Source: Carthagonibacter metallireducens
Lineage (GTDB): Bacteria; Gemmatimonadota; Gemmatimonadetes; Palauibacterales; Palauibacteraceae
NCBI GenBank assembly: GCA_023554445.1
Contig: JAMJQQ010000119.1
Location: 1-64,000, forward strand
Length of the DNA: 64,000 bases
Reading direction: 5' to 3'
The notes beneath the pieces are model-generated. The model was not told the DNA's origin, made no database searches, and was given only the letters and a program-made list of their open reading frames with translations. This document shows positions 8,440-18,628 of this stretch, piece after piece. Position numbers and translations under genes: made by a program. Every line of letters begins with the position of its first letter. Positions within the stretch are counted from its first letter, which is position 1.

Positions 8440-9876
8440 ATGAGGTTGAGAATCCGTACGGCCCCCCTCGCGGTCCTTCTGACCCTCTGCCTCGGGTCGG
8501 CTGACCTGCGAGCCCAGAATCCCGAATTCCGCGAATACTTCGCCGATCGAACGATGCGCGTCGATTACTTCCACACGGGATCAGCGGAGCTGGAGGTGAT
8601 CAGCCTCGACCGTGTGGTCTCCGACGGTCCGTGGGCAGGACCCCGCGACCGGCTCGTCGACGAGTCGAACATGGGCAAGTTCCGCTTCGAGGTCCGGGAC
8701 GCCGACAGCGGTGCTCTGCTGTACTCGCGTGGCTTCGCATCGATCTACGGCGAGTGGGAGACTACGGCCGAAGCGGCGCAGCTGCAGAGGACGTTTCACG
8801 AGTCGTTGCGCTTCCCGTGGCCCCTGAGACCGATCAGGGTGATCCTGCACAGGCGGACCGGACCGCGCGCGTTCGCTCAGATCTGGGAGACCGTCGTCGA
8901 TCCCGGGTCGAGGTTCATCAACGCCGCCGACAGAGGCCCGGGCGGTCCGGTGCACACGCTCTTTCAGAGCGGTCCGCCTTCCGAGAAGGTGGATCTCGTG
9001 CTCGTCGGCGAGGGATACACGCCCGAGCAGGAATCGAAGTTCCTGGCAGATGCCCGACGCCTGAGCGAAGCGCTGTTCGAGACCGAACCGTTTCGCGCCC
9101 GCAAGAGTGACTTCAACGTACTGGCCGTATTCGTGCCCGCCGAGCGCCCGGGCGTGAACAGACCGCATGTCGGAGAGTTCCGGCGCACCCCCCTGTCGAC
9201 CGAGTTCAACATCTTCGATTCGGAGCGGTATCTGCTCACGCTCGACAATCGAGCCCTCAGGGAAGCCCTGTCCGGCGTGCCCTACGAGTTCGTCGAGATT
9301 CTCGTGAACGAGAAGCAATACGGCGGAGGCGGGATCTTCAATTTCCAGTCAACGGTGGCCGTCGATTCCGAGTTCGCCGATTACGTGTTCGTCCACGAAT
9401 TCGGACACCATTTCGCCGGGCTCGCCGACGAGTACTACACCTCGGACGTGTCTTACGAAACGGGGGGTGAAACGCACCCGGAGCCATGGGAGCCCAACGT
9501 GACCGCCCTGCATGATCCCGAGGGGCTCAAGTGGGGAGACCTGGTCACGCCGAGCACCCCTATTCCCACTCCGTGGGGAAAAGAAGCATACGAGGAGCAT
9601 TCCAACCGGATTCGGGCCCAGCGGAGGGCACTGGTTGAGCGCACGGCCCCCGAGTCGGAATTCGACGACCTGTTCGCCCGGCAGCGCGAGATCGAGAGGG
9701 AGCTGCTCTCGGCGATGCAGTTCGCGAATCGGGTGGGCGCATTCGAAGGGGCGATGTACGAGGCGCGAGGGCTGTACCGGTCCGAGATCGACTGCATCAT
9801 GTTCACCCGGGCCGAGTTCTTCTGTCACGTATGCCGGCGGGCGATCCAGAGAATCATCGATCTCTACGCGGGCTGA
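8440..9876 (+). CDS. Secreted M64-family metallopeptidase (IgA peptidase M64 fold)
   Basis: A 478-residue protein with a signal peptide (hydrophobic residues 8-21, cleavage near LRAQ-N). The zinc site is HEFGHHFAGLADEY, with H319, E320 and H323, the motif that defines family M64. An N-terminal domain of about 150 residues precedes the catalytic domain, as in the secreted M64 proteins of Bacteroidetes and relatives. It probably degrades proteins outside the cytoplasm; the IgA specificity known for the type member should not be assumed. A CHVC pair lies near the C-terminus. It is monocistronic. Confidence 0.9.
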   Translation: MRLRIRTAPLAVLLTLCLGSADLRAQNPEFREYFADRTMRVDYFHTGSAELEVISLDRVVSDGPWAGPRDRLVDESNMGKFRFEVRDADSGALLYSRGFASIYGEWETTAEAAQLQRTFHESLRFPWPLRPIRVILHRRTGPRAFAQIWETVVDPGSRFINAADRGPGGPVHTLFQSGPPSEKVDLVLVGEGYTPEQESKFLADARRLSEALFETEPFRARKSDFNVLAVFVPAERPGVNRPHVGEFRRTPLSTEFNIFDSERYLLTLDNRALREALSGVPYEFVEILVNEKQYGGGGIFNFQSTVAVDSEFADYVFVHEFGHHFAGLADEYYTSDVSYETGGETHPEPWEPNVTALHDPEGLKWGDLVTPSTPIPTPWGKEAYEEHSNRIRAQRRALVERTAPESEFDDLFARQREIERELLSAMQFANRVGAFEGAMYEARGLYRSEIDCIMFTRAEFFCHVCRRAIQRIIDLYAG

Positions 9877-9919
9877 ATCGGCTCGCGGGCTGCCCTCTGC
9901 GCTGCGGGTGAGCGATCGG

Positions 9920-10126
9920 CTACCACTTGTCCTTGTCGACGAAGGTGGTGCGGATCACGATCCCGAGGATCCGATCGACCCGGAAGCAGCTCTTCCCGAA
10001 GCAGACCACCGGTGCGCCCTGGGCAAGAGCTTCCGCATAGATCCGCTTGGGATTCTCGCTGTCCGGCGCATCCACCATGATCGGGTGAACCGTATCGGGC
10101 CCCTGCACCAGTACCTGCAGTTCCAT
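9920..10126 (-). CDS. Hypothetical 68-residue protein
   Basis: A short protein beginning MELQVLVQGPDTVHP and ending DRILGIVIRTTFVDKDKW. It contains two cysteines in VVCFGKSCFRV, spaced CX4C. The ATG at 10126 is supported by AAGGAG six bases upstream. No family is recognised; length and composition suggest a small soluble cytoplasmic protein. It lies alone between the convergent M64 gene and the DUF3192-like lipoprotein. Confidence 0.6.
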   Translation of the reverse strand: MELQVLVQGPDTVHPIMVDAPDSENPKRIYAEALAQGAPVVCFGKSCFRVDRILGIVIRTTFVDKDKW

Positions 10127-10351
10127 CGTCACTCCTTCCGACCTCTGAGTCGGCTGAGAGGGAACGCCGCCGCGCCAGCGAGGCGACGGACCGGTAGCTT
10201 CCCGGGGCTGAACAAGATAGCGGCACATGCCCCGCGGCATCCAGCCCGGAGGATCGTCACCGGGCCGTTCCTCGCGAACCCCGATTCACGTTAGATTGAT
10301 CGGGCGCGAGCTTCGGCCGACCGGAATTCGCATTTCCCAGGGAGACCAGGC

Positions 10352-10885
10352 ATGCTCAGCTTCAACGAATGCTCCGGGTCCGGCCCAGATCGCGCCGCAG
10401 GCGCAGGTTCGATCGGCATTCTACTAATTGGATTGGCGGTCGCCGCCTGCGCCTCCGCCGGAGGATTCCGCGAGACGAACCTCGACAACCTGGACCGCTT
10501 GAGAACCGGCATGACGCGGGATCAGGTTTTCGACGTAATGGGAACCGAGAGCGTGAGCGCGGCCGGCACCGAATCGGCGGGACCGGTGGGAATCGCGGAG
10601 GATACGCTGGGGGTGAACAGCCTTCAGGTCCCGATCGGTGGACCGAGGCCGGTGCTGCAGAACCCTCACCGCAACGAGGTCTACGAGGCGGATGGATCCG
10701 ACTGGGAGGTCCTGTTCTACTACACGCGCGTCTCCGCCGACGACGGACGGGTGACCGACGACGAGCTCACCCCAGTCGTGCTGCGAGACGGCACGCTCGT
10801 CGGCATCGGCTGGGAGTACTGGGCCGAACAGGCATCTCTGTACGCGATCCCCGCCCCGCTGCCGGAGTCCGAGGACGGGACCTGA
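10352..10885 (+). CDS. DUF3192-like / BamE-like lipoprotein
   Basis: A 177-residue protein with a hydrophobic segment ending in a likely lipobox (LAVAAC, lipidated C33). The following NLDNLDRLRTGMTRDQVFDVMGT is the helix-turn-helix pattern shared by SmpA/BamE folds and DUF3192. The C-terminal part carries two beta-rich blocks (EVLFYYTR, VVLRDGTLVGIGWEYW). It is likely anchored to the periplasmic face of a membrane. Function is unknown. It converges with the pepF gene, whose stop is at 10887. Confidence 0.7.
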   Translation: MLSFNECSGSGPDRAAGAGSIGILLIGLAVAACASAGGFRETNLDNLDRLRTGMTRDQVFDVMGTESVSAAGTESAGPVGIAEDTLGVNSLQVPIGGPRPVLQNPHRNEVYEADGSDWEVLFYYTRVSADDGRVTDDELTPVVLRDGTLVGIGWEYWAEQASLYAIPAPLPESEDGT

Positions 10886-10886
10886 A

Positions 10887-12665
10887 TCAACCGCCCAGAA
10901 GGGCTTCGATCTCGTCCATGATCATCTCCATGCGCCGGAGAAGCGCCCGATACGGCTCCGGGTTGCCGAGGTCCACGCCGGCCCGGACCATCAGCTCGTA
11001 CGGGTAGTCCGACCCTCCGGCTCGCAGCAGGTCGAGGAATCGCCCCCCTGCTCCGCTGTCCCCGGCGAGCAATTGCTCCGCCATCAGGGCGGATGCGGCT
11101 ACGGAAGTAGCGTACTGGTATACATAGAAGTTGTAGTAGAAATGCGGGATATAGGCCCATTCCACGGTGTAGGCGTCGTCTATGTCCACGACGCCCGCGT
11201 CATGCCCGTGATACCGTCGCACGAGTTCGCCGTACATGGCCGTCAGGCGGTCGCCCGACAGCGCCTCTCCCCCCTCGACGACTTCGTGAATCGCAAGTTC
11301 GTATTCTGCGAACATCGTCTGCCGGAAAAAGGTCCCGCGAAGGCCCTCCAGAGCATGACCGAGGAAGAAGATCCTCTCATCGTCGGTCTCCGATCGCTTC
11401 AGCAACCGATCCAGCAGGAGTGCCTCGATGAAAGTGGAGGCGACCTCAGCCGTGAAGATCGAGTAGCCGGCATTGACGAAATCCTGCGAACGGTTCGCGA
11501 GGCTCGAATGCAGCGCGTGTCCCCATTCGTGGGCCAGGGTCGAGACGGAGCGATAGTCGTCCGTGAAATTCATCAGTACGTAGGGGTGGACATCGTAGAC
11601 ATGACCGTTCATGTACGCCCCCGGCCGTTTGCCGGGACGGGGGTAGACGTCCATCCACCCGCCGTCGAACCCCTGCTGAATGATCTCGATCGCTTCCGGA
11701 CCGAGGGGTTCGACAGCCTCGAGAACGATCGTCCGGGCCTCGTCGATGTCGAATCTCCGATCGGTCTTCACCAGCGGAGGGTAGATGTCGAAGTAGGCCA
11801 GCTGATCGATGCCCAGCAGTCGGGCCCTGAGACGGAAGTAGCGATGGAGGACCGGGAGACCCGCATTCGCTTCCTCGATCAGCGTGCGGTACACCCGCTC
11901 CGGGATATGGTCGGAATTCAGGGCTGCGGCCAGCGAGCTCGGGTACTTGCGGACGCGCGCCCGGAACAGGTCGCGCTTGACCTGACCGTACAGCGTCGCG
12001 CCAAAGGTGCGGGCGTACTCCTGCCACCTGGTCCAGAAGGCCTCGAACACGATTTCCCGGTCTTCCCGGATCGGCGAGGCTCGCAGCCGGGCGTAGGCCG
12101 ACTGGTCCAGCCGTTCTTCCGAACCGTCTGACAGCACGACCGTAGGCCACGGCATGTCGGCGTTGGCCAGCATTCCGTACACGGAGTAGGGTGAATCCGT
12201 AATCAGGCCGGCCGTCGCCACGATCTCCTCTTCAGCCGGCGAAAGCGTGTGAGCTGCTCGCCTGAGGAGGTCATCCAGTCCGTGGGCGTAAACCTTCAGC
12301 GGAGCGAATTCCTCGAGCCAGGATCGAACCGTCGCCTCACCGATTTCCAGTATCTCGGGGTCGACGAAGCTCGCTGCTTCCGACAGCGCGGTTCCCACCA
12401 GTCGCGCCCGCTGCTCCATCTCCGCCGTCTCCCCCAATCGCGTGTCCTCGTGATACCGCATCGAGGCGTACGAGGAAGCGCGGTAGAGTCGCTTCAGGCC
12501 GTCGTAGTACGAATCCAGACATTCGACGAGGACGCCGGGGCCCTCGGCCAGCCGCCCCCGGAAGGCCGAAATCCGTTCCGGCAGCTTGGCCAGTTCCGCG
12601 AGGTCCGCCTCCCAGTCCGACCGATCCGGATAGATGTCCTCGAGCCGCCAGCGATCGACACTCAC
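10887..12665 (-). CDS. pepF: Oligoendopeptidase F (M3 family)
   Basis: A 592-residue M3B peptidase. The zinc site HEWGHALHS lies near residue 377, followed by the downstream helix with a third ligand in AEVASTFIEALLLD. PepF cleaves peptides of roughly 7-17 residues in the cytoplasm. The start is the GTG at 12665: its GTGA overlaps the TGA of the EVE-domain gene by four bases and a GGAGAGG precedes it. The first residues (DRWRLEDIYPDRSDWEADL) match the usual PepF beginning. Confidence 0.93.
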   Translation of the reverse strand: MSVDRWRLEDIYPDRSDWEADLAELAKLPERISAFRGRLAEGPGVLVECLDSYYDGLKRLYRASSYASMRYHEDTRLGETAEMEQRARLVGTALSEAASFVDPEILEIGEATVRSWLEEFAPLKVYAHGLDDLLRRAAHTLSPAEEEIVATAGLITDSPYSVYGMLANADMPWPTVVLSDGSEERLDQSAYARLRASPIREDREIVFEAFWTRWQEYARTFGATLYGQVKRDLFRARVRKYPSSLAAALNSDHIPERVYRTLIEEANAGLPVLHRYFRLRARLLGIDQLAYFDIYPPLVKTDRRFDIDEARTIVLEAVEPLGPEAIEIIQQGFDGGWMDVYPRPGKRPGAYMNGHVYDVHPYVLMNFTDDYRSVSTLAHEWGHALHSSLANRSQDFVNAGYSIFTAEVASTFIEALLLDRLLKRSETDDERIFFLGHALEGLRGTFFRQTMFAEYELAIHEVVEGGEALSGDRLTAMYGELVRRYHGHDAGVVDIDDAYTVEWAYIPHFYYNFYVYQYATSVAASALMAEQLLAGDSGAGGRFLDLLRAGGSDYPYELMVRAGVDLGNPEPYRALLRRMEMIMDEIEALLGG

Positions 12666-13126
12666 GACGCCTCTCCGCGTGCCAGTTCGACGACCCGGTC
12701 GAAGTGTCGCCTGTCCACCGGTTGGACGGACAGCCTGCTCTTCCCGGTCACCAGCATCCCTTCGAGCGCCGGCTCGGCCTTCAACTCTGAAAGCGGCACG
12801 GGGCGAGGAAGCTCTTCGACGAAGGCGATGTCGACCATCCACCATCGGGGCTCCTCGGGACTCGACTTCGGGTCGAAGTAGCGGCTTTCCGGGTCCCACG
12901 AGGTGTGGTCCGGGTAAGCCTCCCTGCACACCCGCGCAATCCCGACGACGGAAGGAGGGTTCGCGTTGGAATGGTAGAACAGGACCGCATCGTCCTGCTG
13001 CATCTCGCGCATCAGGTTGCGCGCCTGGTAGTTACGCACGCCATCCCAGCATGTGGATCCGTCCCGTTCCAGATCGTCTATGGAGTAGGCGCCAGGCTCT
13101 GATTTCATCAGCCAGCAATTCGACAT
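12662..13126 (-). CDS. EVE-domain protein
   Basis: A 154-residue single EVE domain (PUA-like superfamily). Diagnostic blocks are WLMKSEPGAYSIDDL at the N-terminus, DGVRNYQARNLMREM and DAVLFYHSNANPPSVVGIA. EVE domains bind modified bases in DNA or RNA; the stand-alone thymocyte-nuclear-protein type seen here is widespread and its bacterial role is unclear. The ATG at 13126 has GGGAG about nine bases upstream. It overlaps pepF by four bases, so they form a two-gene operon. Confidence 0.9.
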   Translation of the reverse strand: MSNCWLMKSEPGAYSIDDLERDGSTCWDGVRNYQARNLMREMQQDDAVLFYHSNANPPSVVGIARVCREAYPDHTSWDPESRYFDPKSSPEEPRWWMVDIAFVEELPRPVPLSELKAEPALEGMLVTGKSRLSVQPVDRRHFDRVVELARGEAS

Positions 13127-13293
13127 TGAAGCGCTCCCTTGGAGGTCACGTCCCACCGAACCCTCGGCGACCGCGAGGCGGCGCCGGAATCGGGCCGCGA
13201 TCAGGATACGGGAAGGCCGCCGCGGCGCAACCTCGGTGCCGGGACTGTCCGGTCATTCCCGTGCGTCAAAGCCTCGGTTGAGGCTCGACAAAC

Positions 13294-13841
13294 TCAGGTA
13301 TGCGGCGTGGTCGCGGACCCGGCAACCAGCAGGGACGAGCATTCCGTGCAGAATCGCTCGCTCTTCAGGTCGACGTCTTCGACATAGGTGGAGGACGACA
13401 TCACGCAGGATCTGTCCGGGCAATGGACCAGCCCGAAGCCATGTCCGAGCTCATGTACGACTTCCTTGACCGCTCGATCGACCAGGAGTCGTTCGTCGGT
13501 GGGCAGACCATAGAACTCGGTGTGCAGACGCATCACAGACACGACGGCGGCCGGACCTCCCAGTTGGGCCTGCCCGAACACGAAGGTGAGCACGGGAATG
13601 AACAGATCCTCCGCCGTGATTCCGACGATCCTGCCGCCCGAGGCGGGCAGATGGCGAAGCAGCTCCGCGAGCAGGAGCGTGGCGTGATATTGCTGCCGTT
13701 CGGGGGCATAGAAGGGCGCGAGATCAATACCGAGGGGCTCGGCACGAACGAAATGGTCTGTCGCCGCGGCCACCCGACGGCGCAGTTCTTCCGACCACGT
13801 CGGCCGGAAGCTCCCCAGGTGCGCCAGCAGGATCTCCGGCT

Positions 13842-13845
<4 letters not shown>
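13294..13845 (-). CDS. amzA: Archaemetzincin-like metalloprotease
   Basis: A 183-residue protein with the complete archaemetzincin pattern: HELGHGFGLVHC (H131, E132, H135, H141), a nearby C147 and met-turn M149, and a C-terminal FCTEC (C166, C169). One zinc is catalytic and the cysteines bind a second structural zinc. No signal peptide is seen, so it is probably cytoplasmic. Substrates are unknown. Its ATG overlaps the TGA of the response-regulator gene (ATGA), so it is the last gene of that operon, an unusual neighbour for this family. Confidence 0.9.
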
Positions 13846-15177
<1,332 letters not shown>

Positions 15178-15188
<11 letters not shown>

Positions 15189-16866
15189 CAGATCTCCTCG
15201 CGGCCGTACCGCTGCCGGCTGCGACAGCGACCGATTCGAATTCCGGCCGGTAGGGCCGGGTGGGCTGCCTGGGCAGCCGCAGCGTGAAGGTGGTCCCCTT
15301 GCCGGGTGCCGAATCGACCAGAATCTCTCCCCCATGCCGGCGAACGATTCCGAATACGACGGCCAGACCGAGCCCGACACCCTTGGTTTCGTTCTTCGTG
15401 CTGAAGAAGGGATCGAAGATGCGGTCCCTGACTTCGGGTGGAATGCCGGAGCCGATATCCGCTACGCCGAGTCGCACGAAGCGGTCGTCGGTCGGATCGG
15501 AACCCGTGGTCAGAGTGAGACTTCCCCCCTCCGGCATCGCCTCGATCGCGTTGATCATCAGCGCCAGCAGAGACTGGACGATCTGTTCGCCGTCGCAGAC
15601 GACTTCGTCGTCCTCGAGGGCCAGGTCCGTCTGGAGCTCCACCTCGCTGAGCTGCATGTGATGGCCCATCAGGCTGATCGCATGATCGACCAGGGAATGA
15701 AGGTGCTCCGGGGCCAGTTCGTGCGTTCCTTCCCGCGCGTACGTGAGCAGGTCGCGCACGATGTTGCCGCAGCGGACCGACTCCGAACGGATCAGCTCGA
15801 GGTTCTCGAGCGTTCTCTCGCGGGCCTCACCCGGCGGCATCTCCCGCTCCACCTTGCGAGCCACCAGCCGCGAACAGGTAAGGATCCCGGAGAGCGGATT
15901 GTTCAGCTCGTGGGCGACGGTCGCCGCCATCTTGCCCAGTGAAGAGGTCTTTTCCACCTGCACCATCTGTTTGTGTATCGCAGCCAGTTCCTGCGTCTTG
16001 TCTCGTACCCTCTCGGCGAGAGTGTCGGACCAGTGCCTGAGTTCGTCGTTCGCCTGCTTCAGACTGCCGGCCATTCGATTGAAGGAGTCCGCCAGCTGTC
16101 CGAGCTCGTCGGTTCGTTCCTCGGGAATACGGATGTCGAGGTCGCCGGCCGCCAGCGCCTCCGTACCCTTGATCAACTGGCGAGTGGGCTGGTGCACACC
16201 ACGGTGTACGATGAAGGCCAGGGCGGCTCCTAGCAGCAGGGCGATTGCCACTCCGATCGCGAGACTGGATCGCTCCGCCCGGAGCATCGCCGCATCCGTC
16301 TTGGCGAGGGACATCTGGACATCCAGTACGCCGAGCACCGTGTCATCCTGGTCATGCACGTGGCAGGCATCGGCACATCCCTGACGGTTCCGGATCGGCG
16401 TAATCAGTCGCAGTACTCGAAAGCCGGCTTCGTGCACGTGGATCTGGGAGAGATCCTCGATGCTGGGTGACGAAAGTGGGAGCTCCGTCTCATGGCAGGC
16501 GAAACACGCCTCCGCCTGCATGTCGACGCGGGTACCGAGCTCAGCCGAGTCTGAGGAGAACGCGACTTCTCCTCGCTTGTTGTAGATCCGGACTCCGACG
16601 ACGTCCGGCCCCTCACCGAGGCTGCGAATCGCGTCGTTGATGTGCTGCCGGTTGTTCTCGGCCATCTCGGTGAGGAGGCTTCCCTCGAGGAAGGTGCTCG
16701 CCCGCTCCGCTCCGGAGAGCACCTCCTCCTGCACCACTCGCGTCCGAATCCAGTTGGCGATCTGGTGATTGCCGAGCAGAATCAGCAGTACGGCGCCGAG
16801 GAGCACGACGAAGAGGCGAGCGCTCAGGGACGAGCGGATTCTCGTGGGCCAGGACGAGGAGGCCAT
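15178..16866 (-). CDS. Sensor histidine kinase with periplasmic c-type heme motifs
   Basis: A 562-residue membrane kinase. Transmembrane segments lie at about 18-32 and 202-220 and enclose a periplasmic domain. That domain carries CFACH (C121, C124, H125), a covalent heme motif, and CADACH (C164, C168, H169), a CX3CH variant following TPIRN and preceding VLGVLDV, a layout typical of c-type heme or redox sensors. HAMP (about 222-275), a coiled helix, HisKA with VAHELNNPLSG (H319) and an HATPase domain with GVGLGLAVV follow. It overlaps the regulator gene by 11 bases. It probably senses redox state, oxygen or NO. Confidence 0.92.
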
Positions 16867-17016
16867 GTGAGTCCTCTGTGTTTCGTAGGGGCCTGCCGCA
16901 CCCGGGTCCGGTTGGCGCGGAGCGGGGCCCTCCGACGACCGCTCAGCGCAGCAGAATACGTGCCGAAGTCCAGCGGACGGGACTGACGCGGGAAGGTGCC
17001 TGCGTTTCCCTCGAGC
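16867..17016 (-). other. Gap between the GcvH/NrfD operon and the two-component genes
   Basis: This 150-base GC-rich interval separates the last GcvH-like gene from the kinase gene on the same strand. I see no clear terminator with a T-tract and no -24/-12 sigma-54 match (TGGC then TTGC at the right spacing). It may hold a separate promoter for the kinase operon or be transcribed through. Confidence 0.35.
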
Positions 17017-17802
17017 TCAGAACAGGGCGTCGATCATGGCGGCGAAGCGGTCCGGTCCGAGTACTCTCTCGAGATCCAGCTGTGGCTCCCCTCCATCGGC
17101 CATGACGGCACCCAGCTGGAGGCGATCCGAATCGAGCGCGCCGCGGATGTGACTCTTCAGGATTCGAAGCCTGCGCAGGTGCCAGATCAGCGCATCTTCT
17201 CCCCGGAACAGTCTCGGCACCTCGGAAGGCCGAACCGCCGCTCGGACGCGAAACAGCCAATTGTCGCGTCCATCCACGTGTCCCGACCCTCCGATCTCGT
17301 CCACCAGCGGTTCGTTGACCTCCGTAACGGTGCCTCCTACCGGAAGACGAATGGGGATCGCCCGCTCCGACCGAAGCAGCCAGCCGCACGTCTCGCCCTC
17401 TTCGAAGCTGACTCCGGTGCGAGGTGCGACGATTTCCTCGACGGGCTCCAGTATCCTCCAGACGCAGCCGACCAGGCCGACTTCGAGCTCGTTGGAATCG
17501 CCTGCTGGACGAGCCCACACACCGTCTCCTCCGTACCAACGACCGAGGTCCAGGCGACAGCCGGCCAGGAGTTGCGAGACAAACTGGCCCACTTCGGCCT
17601 CCAGACGCCGCTGAGTCTGGGACAGATTCGGACACCGCACCGCCGACTCATCGTCGATTGCGTGACCTCCGGAGAGGGCGTGATAGAGCTCACAGCTGTC
17701 ACAATCGTATTCCCGGTCGCACGGATGCATACCGAGCACCCCCGCCAGTGACCACACGCACGGGAGCTCCGAATTCGGATTCGCAGATTCGCTTCGATTC
17801 AT
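17017..17802 (-). CDS. GcvH-like protein with N-terminal cysteine cluster (third paralogue)
   Basis: A 261-residue protein without a membrane anchor. An N-terminal cysteine set, C15, C28, C34 and C37 (CVWSLAGVLGMHPC then DCDSC), suggests a metal or Fe-S site. The middle resembles the glycine-cleavage H-protein fold (LPVGGTVTEVNEPLVDE, WLFRVRAAV), but the lipoyl-lysine position is glutamate (ERAIPIRLP). The C-terminal extension contains AVMADGGEPQLDLERVL, also found in the paralogue at 17854. It is probably a structural or electron-transfer accessory of the NrfD complex rather than part of glycine cleavage; no gcvT or gcvP is near. Confidence 0.75.
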   Translation of the reverse strand: MNRSESANPNSELPCVWSLAGVLGMHPCDREYDCDSCELYHALSGGHAIDDESAVRCPNLSQTQRRLEAEVGQFVSQLLAGCRLDLGRWYGGDGVWARPAGDSNELEVGLVGCVWRILEPVEEIVAPRTGVSFEEGETCGWLLRSERAIPIRLPVGGTVTEVNEPLVDEIGGSGHVDGRDNWLFRVRAAVRPSEVPRLFRGEDALIWHLRRLRILKSHIRGALDSDRLQLGAVMADGGEPQLDLERVLGPDRFAAMIDALF

Positions 17803-17853
17803 CGGTCCCCCCTCGCCTGCTGGGACGATCGGACGACTCAGCCGGTGCGCTTC

Positions 17854-18609
17854 TCAAGCCTTTACGTTCTCGTCTTCCGCGACATCCATCGGGGAGACGA
17901 GCAGGAAGCTGCGCACGATCTCCTCCCAGTCCTCGGGGGCGAGAGTTCGTGCCAGTCCAAATCGGGGCTCTCCTCCGTCGGCCAGTACGGCCCCGAGCGC
18001 GCTTTCCGGCGCGCTGACTGCGAGCCCCTGGAGCGACCGCTCCGCCATTTCCGCCCACGAGCGAGCCAGGCTGCCGGTGAGGAGGTTTCGACGCACAGGC
18101 TCGATGGAAGGAACACGCACCCTCATCAACCAGCCATCGCCATACGGGTCTCGACTCGCCGTCGAGGGCTCGTCGATCACCCGATCATTGAGCTGAACCA
18201 CCTCCCCGTCGACCGGCGAGACCATCGGCAGTTCCCGCCCCCCGGCGGTAATCGTCCATGCCGGTCCGCCCGCACTCAGCCGTGTGCCTTCGGGCGGTAG
18301 CTGAATCCGGTCGGGCGGGCCGATCAGACGGCGCGCAAAATCGTCCCAGCCGATCACGACCTCTCCGTCGCTTCCTGCCATGCGGGCCCAGGAGTGCCCC
18401 GGGTGAAAGAACACACCGTTGCCCGGAAGAGCGACCCCACGGAGAAGGCTTCTCCAGTCCGCCTCCCTCTCCCGATGTGACTCGGACACCGCAACTTTCG
18501 GCGCCCGAATGAGTTGCCAGGCGACGGTGAGGAGCAGCAGGAAGCTGATGACGACGATGTATTCGATGCCCTTCGTTCCGAACAGCTCGGGCTGAACCAT
18601 GGCGTACAT
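17854..18609 (-). CDS. Membrane-anchored GcvH-like protein (second paralogue)
   Basis: A 251-residue protein with one transmembrane helix at residues 15-34, then an H-protein-like domain: FFHPGHSWARM, EVVIGWDDFARRLIG, and PMVSPVDGEVVQLNDRVIDE, ending DPYGDGWLMRVRV. The residue that would be lipoylated is glycine (AGGRELPMVSP), so it cannot carry lipoate there. A C-terminal domain of about 70 residues holds AVLADGGEPRFGLARTLAP. It starts 19 bases after the NrfD gene with AAAGGA upstream. Domain orientation relative to the membrane is not certain from sequence. Confidence 0.78.
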   Translation of the reverse strand: MYAMVQPELFGTKGIEYIVVISFLLLLTVAWQLIRAPKVAVSESHREREADWRSLLRGVALPGNGVFFHPGHSWARMAGSDGEVVIGWDDFARRLIGPPDRIQLPPEGTRLSAGGPAWTITAGGRELPMVSPVDGEVVQLNDRVIDEPSTASRDPYGDGWLMRVRVPSIEPVRRNLLTGSLARSWAEMAERSLQGLAVSAPESALGAVLADGGEPRFGLARTLAPEDWEEIVRSFLLVSPMDVAEDENVKA

Positions 18610-18628
18610 GGCGAAGCGTCCTTTCCGT

